Shown one piece after another: positions 9,505-18,421 of a stretch of 64,000 nt of DNA. The stretch comes from Bacterioplanes sanyensis (GTDB lineage Bacteria; Pseudomonadota; Gammaproteobacteria; Pseudomonadales; Oceanobacteraceae). Position 1 is the stretch's first letter. Each line of letters begins with the position of its first letter. A model generated the notes under the pieces. It ran no database searches. It worked only from the letters and a program-made list of their open reading frames with translations, and was not told the origin of the DNA. A program made the translations under genes and the position numbers. The DNA lies in NCBI RefSeq assembly GCF_014652515.1, contig NZ_BMYY01000005.1:62001-126000 (forward strand), read 5' to 3'.

Positions 9505-10170
9505 ATGAGCCTGAACGCCACCTCTTCATCACCGCGCCGCCTATCACTGCTAGATAAGCTCATCAGTAATGCCGATCAGGCCCTGCGAACTCTGGTGCCC
9601 GGAGCTGCCAGTGAACACCGACCATCGCCGGCTCAGCAACGTCCTCACGCTGAGCTCAACGATGAAGAAAAGCGCCACGCCGCCGGCTTAATGCGCATTA
9701 ACCACACAGGTGAAGTGTGCGCCCAGGCGCTGTATCAAGGACAAGCACTGACGGCCAAGCTACCAGAAGTGCGTGATGCGATGGAAGAAGCCGCGCGTGA
9801 AGAGGTGGATCACTTGGTCTGGTGTGAAAAGCGCATTCATGAGCTCGGCAGTCACACCAGCCGCCTAAACCCGCTGTTTTATGGCTTGTCGTTCGGCATT
9901 GGCGCCGTTGCTGGCAAAATCAGCGATAAAGTCAGCCTAGGCTTTGTTGCCGCCACCGAAGAGCAAGTGTGCCGGCACCTCAGTGCTCACATGACCTCGC
10001 TGCCAACTCAGGATGAAAAAAGCAAAGCTGTGCTACTGCAAATGTTGGAAGACGAAGCCAAACACGCCACCACCGCACTCGATGCAGGCGGCGCTCGCTT
10101 CCCACTGCCGGTCAAGTTGGCCATGACCGGGCTGTCTAAAGTCATGACCAAAACCACCTACCGTATCTAG
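9505..10170 (+). CDS. coq7: 2-polyprenyl-3-methyl-6-methoxy-1,4-benzoquinone monooxygenase
   Basis: Di-iron hydroxylase of ubiquinone synthesis, at the inner membrane. It hydroxylates the demethoxyubiquinone ring and takes the place of UbiF in organisms such as Pseudomonas. The 221 residues contain the carboxylate-bridged di-iron ligands: Glu in HTGEVC, the ExxH of EEVDH, Glu in EEQVCRHL and the ExxxH-type EDEAKH. GGAGG lies 6 bases before the ATG. The first 50 residues are a variable extension common in this family. Its presence indicates aerobic, ubiquinone-based respiration. Confidence 0.94.
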   Translation: MSLNATSSSPRRLSLLDKLISNADQALRTLVPGAASEHRPSPAQQRPHAELNDEEKRHAAGLMRINHTGEVCAQALYQGQALTAKLPEVRDAMEEAAREEVDHLVWCEKRIHELGSHTSRLNPLFYGLSFGIGAVAGKISDKVSLGFVAATEEQVCRHLSAHMTSLPTQDEKSKAVLLQMLEDEAKHATTALDAGGARFPLPVKLAMTGLSKVMTKTTYRI

Positions 10171-10431
10171 GGCATTTTTTTGCTGGAGCTGGCTAGAGCG
10201 GACATCGAACGATTCACAGGTGCCCCAGCCCCAGTGCAGCTGACTCGCGCTGGTGCAATCTTATGCACCAGTGTGGCTCAGAACACGGCCTTATATCGCC
10301 GCCCCCATGCTAGATGGATTTCTGTTATTCCAGGCAAAGCCGATGCAACCGCATTAGGCTGAGTAAGCAATCTTTTCAGAGCCACAGTGCTCGCTTTCTG
10401 TTTTAAAGGTTGTGTGTTGTCAGGAGTCACT
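10171..10431. other. Non-coding gap after coq7
   Basis: No convincing gene. It holds a perfect hairpin CTGGTGCA / TGCACCAG (10250-10257 with 10264-10271, 6-base loop) without a T run. The only open frame (10180-10362) begins with TTG and lacks a ribosome-binding site. Confidence 0.4.
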
Positions 10432-10671
10432 ATGTCCCATCACCGTCACAACTGGTTAGATCGAGTTCGGCGCTTTTACCGGCTGCCTGAACATCAGCCC
10501 GAATACCAATGGATGCACAGCCGCACCTATCAGCGTCGGCGCGAACAGGTTAAAACCGGCTGGATCATTGCCGGATTACTCATGCTGGGCTTAGGAAGCA
10601 TCGGCGCAGTGCTTATCATTGCTGCTTTCGCGACTTTTATGTCACTGGCCTTTTTAGAGTACGACCAATAA
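10432..10671 (+). CDS. Small basic single-pass membrane protein, unknown function
   Basis: The 79-residue protein starts at ATG 10432 behind AGGAG. The first 42 residues are strongly basic and aromatic (DRVRRFYRLPEH, QRRREQVK) and should stay in the cytosol. They are followed by a hydrophobic segment (about residues 43-73) that could span the membrane once or as a hairpin. I do not recognise the family. An upstream GTG at 10387 is open but lacks a ribosome-binding site. A strong terminator follows, so the gene is probably its own transcript or the tail of coq7's. Confidence 0.6.
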   Translation: MSHHRHNWLDRVRRFYRLPEHQPEYQWMHSRTYQRRREQVKTGWIIAGLLMLGLGSIGAVLIIAAFATFMSLAFLEYDQ

Positions 10672-10705
10672 AAAAGCCGCCGCTGCTAGCGCAACGGCGG
10701 CTTTT
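10672..10705. terminator. Bidirectional terminator
   Basis: GCCGCCG / CGGCGGC stem (10676-10682 with 10695-10701), flanked by an A run on the left and a T run on the right. It works for the small membrane protein gene rightward and ilvN leftward. Confidence 0.8.
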
Positions 10706-10727
10706 CATTCTGCATCAGTGCTGAGGC

Positions 10728-11219
10728 TTATAGGCTCAGTACTTTTTCTCCACGAGCAATGCCGGAAACGCCAGAACGAACGGTTTCTAATACACAGCCT
10801 TCTCCAATGGCATCGATAAAGGCTTCGATTTTGTCCGTCGCACCGGTCAGTTGAATGGTGTACACACTAGACGTGACGTCCACAATTTGACCGCGGAAGA
10901 TATCAACAGTGCGCTTAATCTCCGCCCGCTGTGCACCTACCGCTTTCACCTTAATCAGCATCAGTTCACGCTCAATATGAGCACCTTCAGACAAGTCCAC
11001 CAACTTGACCACCTCAATCAGCTTATTGAGCTGCTTGGTGATTTGCTCAATTTTGCGGTCATCTCCCGTGGTAGTCATGGTCAGACGTGACAGTGTTTCG
11101 TCTTCCGTCGGGGCCACGGTTAAGGTCTCAATGTTGTAGCCACGCTGAGCAAACAACCCCACCACCCGCGACAACGCACCGGGCTCGTTTTCCATCAGGA
11201 TTGAAATGATATGTCTCAT
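10728..11219 (-). CDS. ilvN: Acetolactate synthase small (regulatory) subunit
   Basis: Regulatory subunit (IlvH/IlvN family) that binds valine and activates the large subunit in branched-chain amino acid synthesis. The start at 11219 gives MRHIISILMENEPGALSRV, the canonical N-terminus, and 163 residues, identical in length to E. coli IlvH. The 10-residue upstream extension in the same frame overlaps the ilvB stop and is rejected. An ACT domain fills residues 1-80. It starts 2 bases after the ilvB stop, so the pair is co-translated. Confidence 0.95.
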   Translation of the reverse strand: MRHIISILMENEPGALSRVVGLFAQRGYNIETLTVAPTEDETLSRLTMTTTGDDRKIEQITKQLNKLIEVVKLVDLSEGAHIERELMLIKVKAVGAQRAEIKRTVDIFRGQIVDVTSSVYTIQLTGATDKIEAFIDAIGEGCVLETVRSGVSGIARGEKVLSL

Positions 11220-11221
11220 GA

Positions 11222-12946
11222 TCAGGTACGCTCCGTCTTGCTTAGCCACATGTCACGCATGGAGCCCATCGGCACCTGCATGGGATAAACGTGTTCTTCT
11301 TCGTCGACAGCAACATCGAGGAACACCAGACGGTTTTTGTACTTAACAAAGGCATCATCTAACGCTTGCTGTAGGTTTGCGCGCTCTGTTACCTGAATGC
11401 CAACGTGACCATAGGCTTCAACCAACTTAATAAAGTCGGGCAGTGACTCCATATAAGAATGCGAGTGGCGGCCCTCATAGTTCATGTCTTGCCACTGACG
11501 CACCATGCCCAGTGAGCCGTTGTTGAGACACAGAATTTTGACCGGAATGCCATACTGCAAACAGGTCGATAACTCCTGAATGTTCATCTGAATCGAGCCT
11601 TCGCCGGTGACACAGACCACCATGTCATCGGGGAAGCTCATCTTGATACCCATAGCCGCCGGGAAGCCAAAACCCATGGTGCCCAAGCCACCTGAGTTGA
11701 TCCAGCGATTAGGTTTATCAAACTTGTAATATTGAGCAGCAAACATCTGGTGCTGGCCCACATCCGAGGTGACGTAAGCATCGCCTTTGGTGGCTTGCCA
11801 CAAGGCTTCCACCACTTCTTGCGGCTTCATCTTGCCGTTTTCATTGATCTGGTAGCGCATACCATGGCGCTGGCGCCATTCGTTGATTTGCTTCCACCAT
11901 GAGTCGATCGCGGCCTCATCTGGCGTCGTGTCGGCTTCATCCAACAGCGACATCATTTCATCCACGACGCTACCGACTGGGCCAACAATCGGCACATCAA
12001 CCACGATGGTTTTGGAAATAGAAGACGGATCCACATCCACATGGATCAGCTTGGCATCTGGGCAAAATTTATCGGTAGCGTTGGTGACGCGGTCGTCAAA
12101 GCGCGCACCGATACAGAGAATGACATCGGCATGGTGCATGGCCATGTTGGCTTCATAAGTGCCGTGCATGCCCAACATACCAAGGAAGCGCTCACCCGTG
12201 CCAGGATACGCGCCCAACCCCATTAAGGTATTGGTGCAAGGGAAGTTCAAGCGATCGACCAAGGCTCGCAATTTATCGGAGCTGCCATCAATAATAACGC
12301 CACCACCACTGTAAATGACCGGACGCTTGGCACCTAACAGCAGGTCGACCGCTTTTTTGATCTGACCCGAATGGCCACGCTGTGGCGGTGTATAGGAGCG
12401 CAACTTCACCTTTTTGGGGAACTTATACTCAAAGCGCTCGTTAGGCATGGTCATGTCTTTCGGCACATCAATGACCACAGGCCCAGGGCGGCCAGTGCTG
12501 GCAATATAGAACGCTTTAGCCACCAGCTCGGGAATTTCTTCCGGGTGCTTAACCGCAAAACTGTGCTTCACAATCGGACGCGACACACCCAGCATGTCGG
12601 TTTCCTGAAACGCATCGTCGCCCACCAGATGGCTCATCACCTGGCCAGAAATCACCACCATCGGAATGGAGTCTGTGAAAGCGGTCGCGATACCGGTAAT
12701 GGTATTGGTAGCTCCCGGACCTGATGTCACCATCACCACACCTGGCTTTCCCGTCGCACGGGCATAGCCATCAGCCATATGAGCAGCGGCTTGCTCGTGA
12801 CGGACCAGTACGTGTTTGACGGCACTTTGTTTGTAGACGGCATCGTACACATGCAGCAACGAGCCGCCTGGGTATCCATAGATGTATTCAACGCCTGAAT
12901 CCTGCAGGGCGCGAACTAACATTTCTCCGCCGGAAAGTAATTCCAC
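11222..12946 (-). CDS. ilvB: Acetolactate synthase large (catalytic) subunit
   Basis: ThDP- and FAD-dependent enzyme making acetolactate or acetohydroxybutyrate, the first common step to valine, leucine and isoleucine. The 574 residues equal the length of E. coli IlvI. ThDP-enzyme landmarks are present: the catalytic Glu in [21 protein letters not shown], and the GEGSI-through-LNN ThDP/metal motif. The start is GTG at 12946, preceded by GAGGATA as ribosome-binding site. The gene lies behind an unusually long structured leader and is probably regulated through it. Confidence 0.96.
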   Translation of the reverse strand: MELLSGGEMLVRALQDSGVEYIYGYPGGSLLHVYDAVYKQSAVKHVLVRHEQAAAHMADGYARATGKPGVVMVTSGPGATNTITGIATAFTDSIPMVVISGQVMSHLVGDDAFQETDMLGVSRPIVKHSFAVKHPEEIPELVAKAFYIASTGRPGPVVIDVPKDMTMPNERFEYKFPKKVKLRSYTPPQRGHSGQIKKAVDLLLGAKRPVIYSGGGVIIDGSSDKLRALVDRLNFPCTNTLMGLGAYPGTGERFLGMLGMHGTYEANMAMHHADVILCIGARFDDRVTNATDKFCPDAKLIHVDVDPSSISKTIVVDVPIVGPVGSVVDEMMSLLDEADTTPDEAAIDSWWKQINEWRQRHGMRYQINENGKMKPQEVVEALWQATKGDAYVTSDVGQHQMFAAQYYKFDKPNRWINSGGLGTMGFGFPAAMGIKMSFPDDMVVCVTGEGSIQMNIQELSTCLQYGIPVKILCLNNGSLGMVRQWQDMNYEGRHSHSYMESLPDFIKLVEAYGHVGIQVTERANLQQALDDAFVKYKNRLVFLDVAVDEEEHVYPMQVPMGSMRDMWLSKTERT

Positions 12947-13193
12947 CGTACTATCCTCTCTAACATGCTCTAAAACAGAGCAGCAAATTAATAACTATGC
13001 GAAATGAGCCATGTACAACGAAGCTCAGGGCTGGATGATTAACTTTTAGTTGCTCATCAGTACCCGCCTCTGATCCAGACTGCGGGACTGAACTGGGTCG
13101 GAGGATAACCGCACCAGGGGCCGTCATTGCATCACCGGTACCCAAGGGTGGCTGGGCGACTGCCGGTAAACAAAGGCTCTGCAAGTTTATCAT
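12947..13193 (-). promoter_or_regulatory. Structured leader upstream of ilvBN
   Basis: This 247-base stretch can form five hairpins in a row: 12966-12982, 13005-13027, 13028-13065, 13067-13104 and 13134-13167. On the leftward strand the segment at 13107-13101 (TATCCTC) is perfectly complementary to the ilvB ribosome-binding region at 12958-12952 (GAGGATA). Part of that anti-SD segment (13101-13104) is also needed for the 13067-13104 hairpin, so the two pairings exclude each other. The leader also contains an open frame (12960-13193) ending in a branched-chain-residue-rich stretch. A leftward TTGAAG-17-TAATGA promoter-like pair lies near 13188-13217. The two imperfect helices have G-U wobbles if read rightward but A-C mismatches if read leftward, so the transcribed strand is not certain. 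Confidence 0.45.
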
Positions 13194-13369
13194 TACGCAT
13201 AGCTGTGTCTACCTTCAATGCGCCGTAACACCTTGACAAATCATAGGGTTTTTCAGAATCTCTGCGCGTTTACCAAAAACCAGTCACACTGCGCAGAACG
13301 CCTGCACTGGAGTCCCTATACTGAACCTTAACTCAAGCCATCTCCGCCAAATCACTGCGAGGACGTAAT
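13194..13369. other. Divergent intergenic region ilvB / DUF4124 gene
   Basis: No gene is seen. A rightward TTGACA at 13233-13238 has only a poor -10 (GAATCT) 17 bases on. A TATACT box at 13317-13322 has no -35. A 6-base inverted repeat CTGCGC / GCGCAG spans 13262-13296. Promoters for both neighbours probably lie here. Confidence 0.35.
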
Positions 13370-13801
13370 ATGACCAAGATATTTTTAAGCCTGTCGATGT
13401 TGATGGCATTATGGCTACCAGCACATATGGTGCTGGCCGAGAAGATTTATCGCTGGGTCGATGAAAATGGCCAAGTGCACTTTAGCTCGCAGCCACGCAG
13501 GGGAGTTGATCAAGATCGCTATGATGTGCGTATTGATAGAGTCGAGCCGCCTGCCGAACAAACAGAAACAGAAACAGATTCAAACGAGACACCACAGCAA
13601 GAAACCGCTGCAACGTCGGGTGTCGATGATGCTCAGGCCAAAGAGCTGTGTGACAACGCCCGTCGGGTCAAAGATTTGATATCAACCAATTTCAGCCGCC
13701 GCTACCGTCAGGAAGATGGCTCAGTGCGCCCCCTGACTGACGAAGAGCGCAAATCGAAGCTCGAGACAGCCAATCAACGCATTAAAGATTACTGTCGCTA
13801 A
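13370..13801 (+). CDS. DUF4124 domain periplasmic protein
   Basis: Secreted protein of 143 residues with a signal peptide (residues 1-23, cleaved after VLA) followed by the DUF4124 motif YRWVDENGQVHFS, then an acidic Glu/Thr-rich linker and a helical C-terminus with two Cys (LCDNA, DYCR) that may form a disulfide. The function of the family is unknown. GAGGA lies 7 bases before the ATG. The last 20 bases overlap the end of pgeF on the other strand. Confidence 0.8.
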   Translation: MTKIFLSLSMLMALWLPAHMVLAEKIYRWVDENGQVHFSSQPRRGVDQDRYDVRIDRVEPPAEQTETETDSNETPQQETAATSGVDDAQAKELCDNARRVKDLISTNFSRRYRQEDGSVRPLTDEERKSKLETANQRIKDYCR

Positions 13802-14522
13802 GCCAAATCAAACTCGCCAGGCGTCCGGTCCGCGCCTGGCGCCGGTAGGAATAAAAACGCTCATCACTGTAGGTGCATAGCGCTAAGTTAAATACCCGCT
13901 CAACACCCAGCTGTAACAAACGCTGTTTTGCTATGCCTGCGAGGTCCGCCAGCCAGCGTCCGTCTTTCCCCGGCGTTAGCAACGTCTCATCCCGAGTGCC
14001 CAAGCGCTCTGCAACTTCGGGCCCGATTTCAAATGCCGATTGGCCAATCCCAGGCCCAATGCATGCTTGAACACAGCCTGGGTCACGAAAGTGCGCTAAC
14101 GAGCGCTCAAGGATACCGTTTACCAGACCACGCCAACCGGCATGCACCGCCGCTACCTGTTCGCCATCGGTAAGCAAAATGGGCAAGCAATCGGCGGTGA
14201 GTACCGCACATGCCAGCCCCAATTGCCGCGTCACCGATGCATCCGCCGGCAACGTTACTGCACCACCACAGGCTTCGGCTACATCTGTGCTGTGCGTTTG
14301 CTGCAACCATTGCACGGCACGCACCGCTGGCAAACGTTGTAGTAAGCGGCGGCGGTTATGCGCCACAGCGACCGCATCATCGCCAACATGCTGTGCCAGA
14401 TTCAAACGCTGATAGTCAGCCTGAGATTGTCCCCAGCCGGCAGTGGCCGTGGTGATGCACATACCCACGTGAGGGTAATCAGCAAACTTTGGCCAGATCA
14501 GACCATCTGCGGCATGAATCAT
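13782..14522 (-). CDS. pgeF: Peptidoglycan editing factor / purine nucleoside phosphorylase (YfiH family)
   Basis: Member of the multicopper-oxidase-like domain family (YfiH/PgeF, 246 residues). Homologues have been assigned purine nucleoside phosphorylase activity, and a role in keeping wrong amino acids out of peptidoglycan. The metal-site residues are visible: His in QQTHSTD, Cys in TADCLP and His in HAGWRG. It lies 6 bases after rluD in the same direction, the usual rluD-pgeF pairing, so they are co-transcribed. The 3' end overlaps the convergent DUF4124 gene by 20 bases. Confidence 0.92.
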   Translation of the reverse strand: MIHAADGLIWPKFADYPHVGMCITTATAGWGQSQADYQRLNLAQHVGDDAVAVAHNRRRLLQRLPAVRAVQWLQQTHSTDVAEACGGAVTLPADASVTRQLGLACAVLTADCLPILLTDGEQVAAVHAGWRGLVNGILERSLAHFRDPGCVQACIGPGIGQSAFEIGPEVAERLGTRDETLLTPGKDGRWLADLAGIAKQRLLQLGVERVFNLALCTYSDERFYSYRRQARTGRLASLIWLSDSNL

Positions 14523-14528
14523 GATGGA

Positions 14529-15485
14529 TCAGCGCGCCTGCGCATCGGCATCGAGCACTTCCAGCAGGTGCTCAAAGTCTTCTGGCAGCTCGCTGTGCCA
14601 CTCCATATAGTCGCCAGAGACCGGATGAATCAGTCCGAGCTGCCTGGCGTGCAGCGCTTGACGCGGAAACGTTGCCAGCAGCTCGCGCAGCTCAGCGCCA
14701 ACACCTTTGGTTAAACGCGTGCGCGCCGCATACGTGGCATCCCCCACCAAGGCGTGACCGATATGTGCCATGTGCACGCGAATCTGGTGGGTACGACCAG
14801 TTTCCAGTTTGCAGCGGATGTAAGTGTGAGCCGGAAACTTATGCAGCACTCGATAGTGGGTGATCGCCTCTTTGCCCGTTGGGCTGACGGTCATTTTGGT
14901 GCGCTGAGTGCCGTGGCGACCAATCGGTTCATCTACTTTGCCGCCACCGGTCATATGGCCCTGCACCACGGCTTCATACTCACGCCCCATGCTGCGATCC
15001 TGCAGCTGAGCCACCAGTTGATTCTGAGCATTAAGCGTTTTTGCCACCACCATTAAACCACTGGTGTCTTTATCCAGCCGGTGCACAATGCCAGCACGGG
15101 GAATATTGATCAGCTCTGGGCAATGGTGCAGCAAACCGTTCAGCAAGGTACCGGTATGATTGCCCGCTGCTGGGTGAACCACCAGTCCTACCGGTTTGTT
15201 CAGCACCAAGATATCGTCATCTTCGTAAACAATATCTAACGGAATGTTTTCCGCCTGCCAGTCGCCTTCGGCTTCGAGTGCGGCTTCCAGTACTAGCATT
15301 TCACCACCGACCAGTTTGTCGCGGCCGCGCCATTGGGTACCATCGACGCTCAGTTCACCGCTTTTGATCCACTGTTGCAAACGCGAACGTGAGAACTCTG
15401 GAAACAGGGCCGCGGCGGCCTGATCCAGACGTTTGTTGCCCCATTCTGCGGGAACCTGGACTTGCTGTGATATCTGTTGCGACAT
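14529..15485 (-). CDS. rluD: 23S rRNA pseudouridine(1911/1915/1917) synthase
   Basis: Makes three pseudouridines in helix 69 of 23S rRNA, needed for normal 50S function. The 318-residue protein has an N-terminal S4 RNA-binding domain (RLDQAAAALFPEFSRSRLQQW) and a RluA-type catalytic domain with the catalytic Asp in HRLDKDTSG. It is divergent from bamD, as is standard in gammaproteobacteria. Confidence 0.95.
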   Translation of the reverse strand: MSQQISQQVQVPAEWGNKRLDQAAAALFPEFSRSRLQQWIKSGELSVDGTQWRGRDKLVGGEMLVLEAALEAEGDWQAENIPLDIVYEDDDILVLNKPVGLVVHPAAGNHTGTLLNGLLHHCPELINIPRAGIVHRLDKDTSGLMVVAKTLNAQNQLVAQLQDRSMGREYEAVVQGHMTGGGKVDEPIGRHGTQRTKMTVSPTGKEAITHYRVLHKFPAHTYIRCKLETGRTHQIRVHMAHIGHALVGDATYAARTRLTKGVGAELRELLATFPRQALHARQLGLIHPVSGDYMEWHSELPEDFEHLLEVLDADAQAR

Positions 15486-15595
15486 AATGAATGTGTGACC
15501 TGACTGCCTGGACGAATGGGCTGTGGTTGGGAGGACCCGACGACTGTGTTTAAATACGCAATCGTTAAGTATACCGACTATCAGGAAATCACTCC

Positions 15596-16417
15596 ATGAA
15601 CGCCCGTTGGCTGCTGCTTGTTTTGGCTCTGGCTATCAGTGCCTGCTCTAACTCCCCTGTATCTTCCCAGCAAAAAACCGAGCGCCAGTATTATCAGGAA
15701 GCGCGCGAAGCTCTCGACGAGGACAATTTCCTGGTGGCCATGGAGCGTTTGCGCCAGCTGGAATCGCGTTACCCCTTTGGCCAGTACGCCGAGCAGGCCC
15801 AGCTTGACATGATGTACTCGCACTTCATGACCGCCGACATGGAGTCCGTTCTGACCGCCAGCGAACGCTTTATTCGTCTGCACCCGCTGCATTCTCAGGT
15901 TGACTATGCCTATTACATGCGCGGCCTCGCCACCTATGAGTTAGGTTTTTCTTTGGTCGAGCGCTATTTGTCAGACGACATTGCGCGCCGTGACCCCACC
16001 GCCCTGCGCGATGCCTTTGAGCACTTTTCAGAATTGCTCATTCGCTTTCCAGATAGCCCGTACACCGCCGATGCCCGCGCCCGCATGGAATTTATTCGCC
16101 AGCGCTTGGCATCCTACGAAGTTGAAGTAGCACGTTATTATATGAAGCGTCATGCCTTTGTTGCCGCTGCCAACCGCTGTCAGCAAGTATTGTTGCGCTA
16201 TCAGAACACACCGGCGGTGGCCGATGCCTTAGCAGTAATGGTGGAGGCGTACGAAGAACTGAACATGGCGGATGAACGTCAACAGACCTTAGCGCTACTT
16301 AAGCTCAACCATCCGCAACATCCACAATTGCAAGATGGCGATTTCGTTAGCAGCGAACTGGCAAAAGCTGATCGTGGCTCGGTATTAAATGTCATCACCT
16401 TTGGCTTGCTGGACTGA
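15596..16417 (+). CDS. bamD: Outer-membrane assembly lipoprotein BamD
   Basis: Essential lipoprotein of the BAM complex that inserts beta-barrel proteins into the outer membrane. It begins with a lipoprotein signal whose lipobox is ISA-C17. Tetratricopeptide-like helical pairs follow: YYQEAREALDEDNF, QAQLDMMYSHF, DYAYYMRGLATYEL. The 273 residues are close to the family norm. AGGA precedes the ATG. Divergent from rluD. Confidence 0.94.
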   Translation: MNARWLLLVLALAISACSNSPVSSQQKTERQYYQEAREALDEDNFLVAMERLRQLESRYPFGQYAEQAQLDMMYSHFMTADMESVLTASERFIRLHPLHSQVDYAYYMRGLATYELGFSLVERYLSDDIARRDPTALRDAFEHFSELLIRFPDSPYTADARARMEFIRQRLASYEVEVARYYMKRHAFVAAANRCQQVLLRYQNTPAVADALAVMVEAYEELNMADERQQTLALLKLNHPQHPQLQDGDFVSSELAKADRGSVLNVITFGLLD

Positions 16418-16472
16418 GGCCTTCCTGCCCTCTGCTGGCTTCTATACTCTCAACAGGCCATAGGAGCCAAGC

Positions 16473-16703
16473 ATGTCTACTAACTCCCGCTACACCGCCC
16501 TTGTGTTCGCCGCGTTGATGTCGCTGATGATGGCAGGCGTCGTGTCGGCCGTGGTCACTGCGGTTAACTCCGGCATTGATGCCGGCTTCGTTAAACGCTG
16601 GCTCTCAAGCTATATCGTCGCCTGGCCAGTGGCCTTTACTGTGTTGCTCAGCCTGCGCAGCCGGGTGGCTCGCATCGCCGCCCGGCTGACTGGCGATAAT
16701 TAA
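16473..16703 (+). CDS. DUF2798 family two-helix membrane protein
   Basis: Protein of 76 residues with two hydrophobic segments (about 8-30 and 46-64) and the conserved WPVAF motif between them, which identifies DUF2798. Function unknown. AGGAG precedes the ATG. Its stop overlaps the convergent nadE stop by 4 bases (16700-16703). Confidence 0.8.
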   Translation: MSTNSRYTALVFAALMSLMMAGVVSAVVTAVNSGIDAGFVKRWLSSYIVAWPVAFTVLLSLRSRVARIAARLTGDN

Positions 16704-18325
16704 ACACCCGCTCGCCAACCTTGGGTAATGGGATAGCGCCGATCACGCCCAAATCCGCGCTGACTGACCCGCACCCCCACCGGTGCTTGACGGCGCTTAT
16801 ATTCGTTAACATCCACCAAACGAGTAATACGCTTTACAACCTCGGCATCGAACCCTGCCTGGGCGATGGTATCGGCGCTTTCATCAAACTCAATGTAGCG
16901 CTGTAAAATCTCGTCCAGCTCGTCGTACGGCGGCAAGCTGTCTTCGTCGACCTGATCGGGCGCCAATTCCGCCGACGGTGGCCGGGTGATGACTCGCTCA
17001 GGAATCACTGGGCTAAGTTGGTTGCGATAACGTGCCAGCTTAAAAACGTCGGTTTTGTAGACGTCCTTTAACGCGCCGTAACCGCCCGCCATATCCCCGT
17101 ACAAGGTGGCGTAACCCACCGCCATTTCGCTCTTATTGCCCGTGGTCAGCACCATCGCACCGGTTTTATTCGACAACGCCATGAGCAGCACACCACGGCA
17201 GCGCGATTGCAGATTCTCTTCTGTGGTGTCTACTTGAGTGCCGGCAAACGAGGGCGCTAGGGCCTGCATAAATTCGCGATACATAGGCTCGATGGAGATG
17301 GAGTCATATTCCACCCCCATGGTCTGTGCTTGCCGCTCCGCATCGCTTTTGCTCATATCGGAGGTATAGGTAAACGGCATCATCACCGCCTTAACGCGCT
17401 CAGCGCCCAAGGCATCCACCGCAATCGCCAGGGTCAGGGCCGAGTCAATGCCCCCAGACAACCCCAGCACCACGCCAGGAAAGCGGTTTTTATTCACGTA
17501 ATCACGTACGCCCAGCACCAATGCGCTGTATAACTCACTTAAAGCATCATCATCAGGCGCCAGTGGGCGAGATTCAGGCGTACTCAGCACGCTGCCATCC
17601 CAGCTCAGCTGCGCTTGCTGCTCACTCCAACCGGGTAATTGCACAATGCGCTCACCGCGGGCGTCCATGGCAAAGGAGTGACCATCGAACACCAGCTCAT
17701 CTTGGCCGCCGACCTGATTCACGTACAAAATGGGTAACTGATGGCGCTGACAATGGCCCGCCACCAACTGCTGACGCTCACCGCGCTTGTTTTGGTGAAA
17801 GGGCGAAGCATTCAAATTCAAGATAAGCTCGGCTCCGGCTTGAGCACAGGCATCTACCGAGCTGGCGTGCCATATGTCTTCGCACACGGTTAAGCCAAGA
17901 CGGTGGCCTTTAAAGGTCACCACACAGGCGTCATTGCCAGCGGTAAAGTAGCGTTTTTCATCGAACACCTGATAGTTCGGCAACTGCTGCTTAAAGTACA
18001 AGCCCTGACATTCACCTTGCCACCAAAGCGCTGCGGCATTGTAGAGTTGTCCGGCATGACGCCATGGATAGCCCAACACAATGGCAATATCATGGCTGGC
18101 AGCCGCGATTTGTTTTAACGCCGCTTCAACCCGCAGCTGCAGGCTTGGGCGCAGCAATAAATCCTCCGGCGGGTAGCCGGTCAGCGCCAGCTCGCTGCAC
18201 ACCAGCAACTCAACCCCGTTGGCCGCCGCAGCAGACGCCGCTGAGATGATGCGCTCAGCATTGCCGTCGATGTCGCCGACATGGAAATTTATCTGAGCCA
18301 TTTGAATGGTAAGTGACTGTGCCAT
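16700..18325 (-). CDS. nadE: Glutamine-dependent NAD+ synthetase
   Basis: Amidates nicotinic acid adenine dinucleotide to NAD+ with glutamine as nitrogen donor. The 541-residue protein is the two-domain type. The N-terminal nitrilase-like glutaminase has the Glu (CSELALTGYPPEDLL), Lys (YFKQQLPNY) and Cys (TVCEDIW) triad. The C-terminal synthetase has the pyrophosphate loop GLSGGIDSA. Divergent from pilS. Confidence 0.95.
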   Translation of the reverse strand: MAQSLTIQMAQINFHVGDIDGNAERIISAASAAAANGVELLVCSELALTGYPPEDLLLRPSLQLRVEAALKQIAAASHDIAIVLGYPWRHAGQLYNAAALWWQGECQGLYFKQQLPNYQVFDEKRYFTAGNDACVVTFKGHRLGLTVCEDIWHASSVDACAQAGAELILNLNASPFHQNKRGERQQLVAGHCQRHQLPILYVNQVGGQDELVFDGHSFAMDARGERIVQLPGWSEQQAQLSWDGSVLSTPESRPLAPDDDALSELYSALVLGVRDYVNKNRFPGVVLGLSGGIDSALTLAIAVDALGAERVKAVMMPFTYTSDMSKSDAERQAQTMGVEYDSISIEPMYREFMQALAPSFAGTQVDTTEENLQSRCRGVLLMALSNKTGAMVLTTGNKSEMAVGYATLYGDMAGGYGALKDVYKTDVFKLARYRNQLSPVIPERVITRPPSAELAPDQVDEDSLPPYDELDEILQRYIEFDESADTIAQAGFDAEVVKRITRLVDVNEYKRRQAPVGVRVSQRGFGRDRRYPITQGWRAGV

Positions 18326-18421
18326 GCCGTCGGGGTACCCTCTGCCGCTGATACGAATGAAAGAAGGCGCGTATTGTCAGGAAATTATCCCCAAGGCGCA
18401 AACCAATCATTAGGGCTTTTT

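Noticed and set aside
10180-10362. 60-codon open frame after coq7
   Set aside because: TTG start, no ribosome-binding site, no protein-like pattern; better read as spacer with a hairpin.
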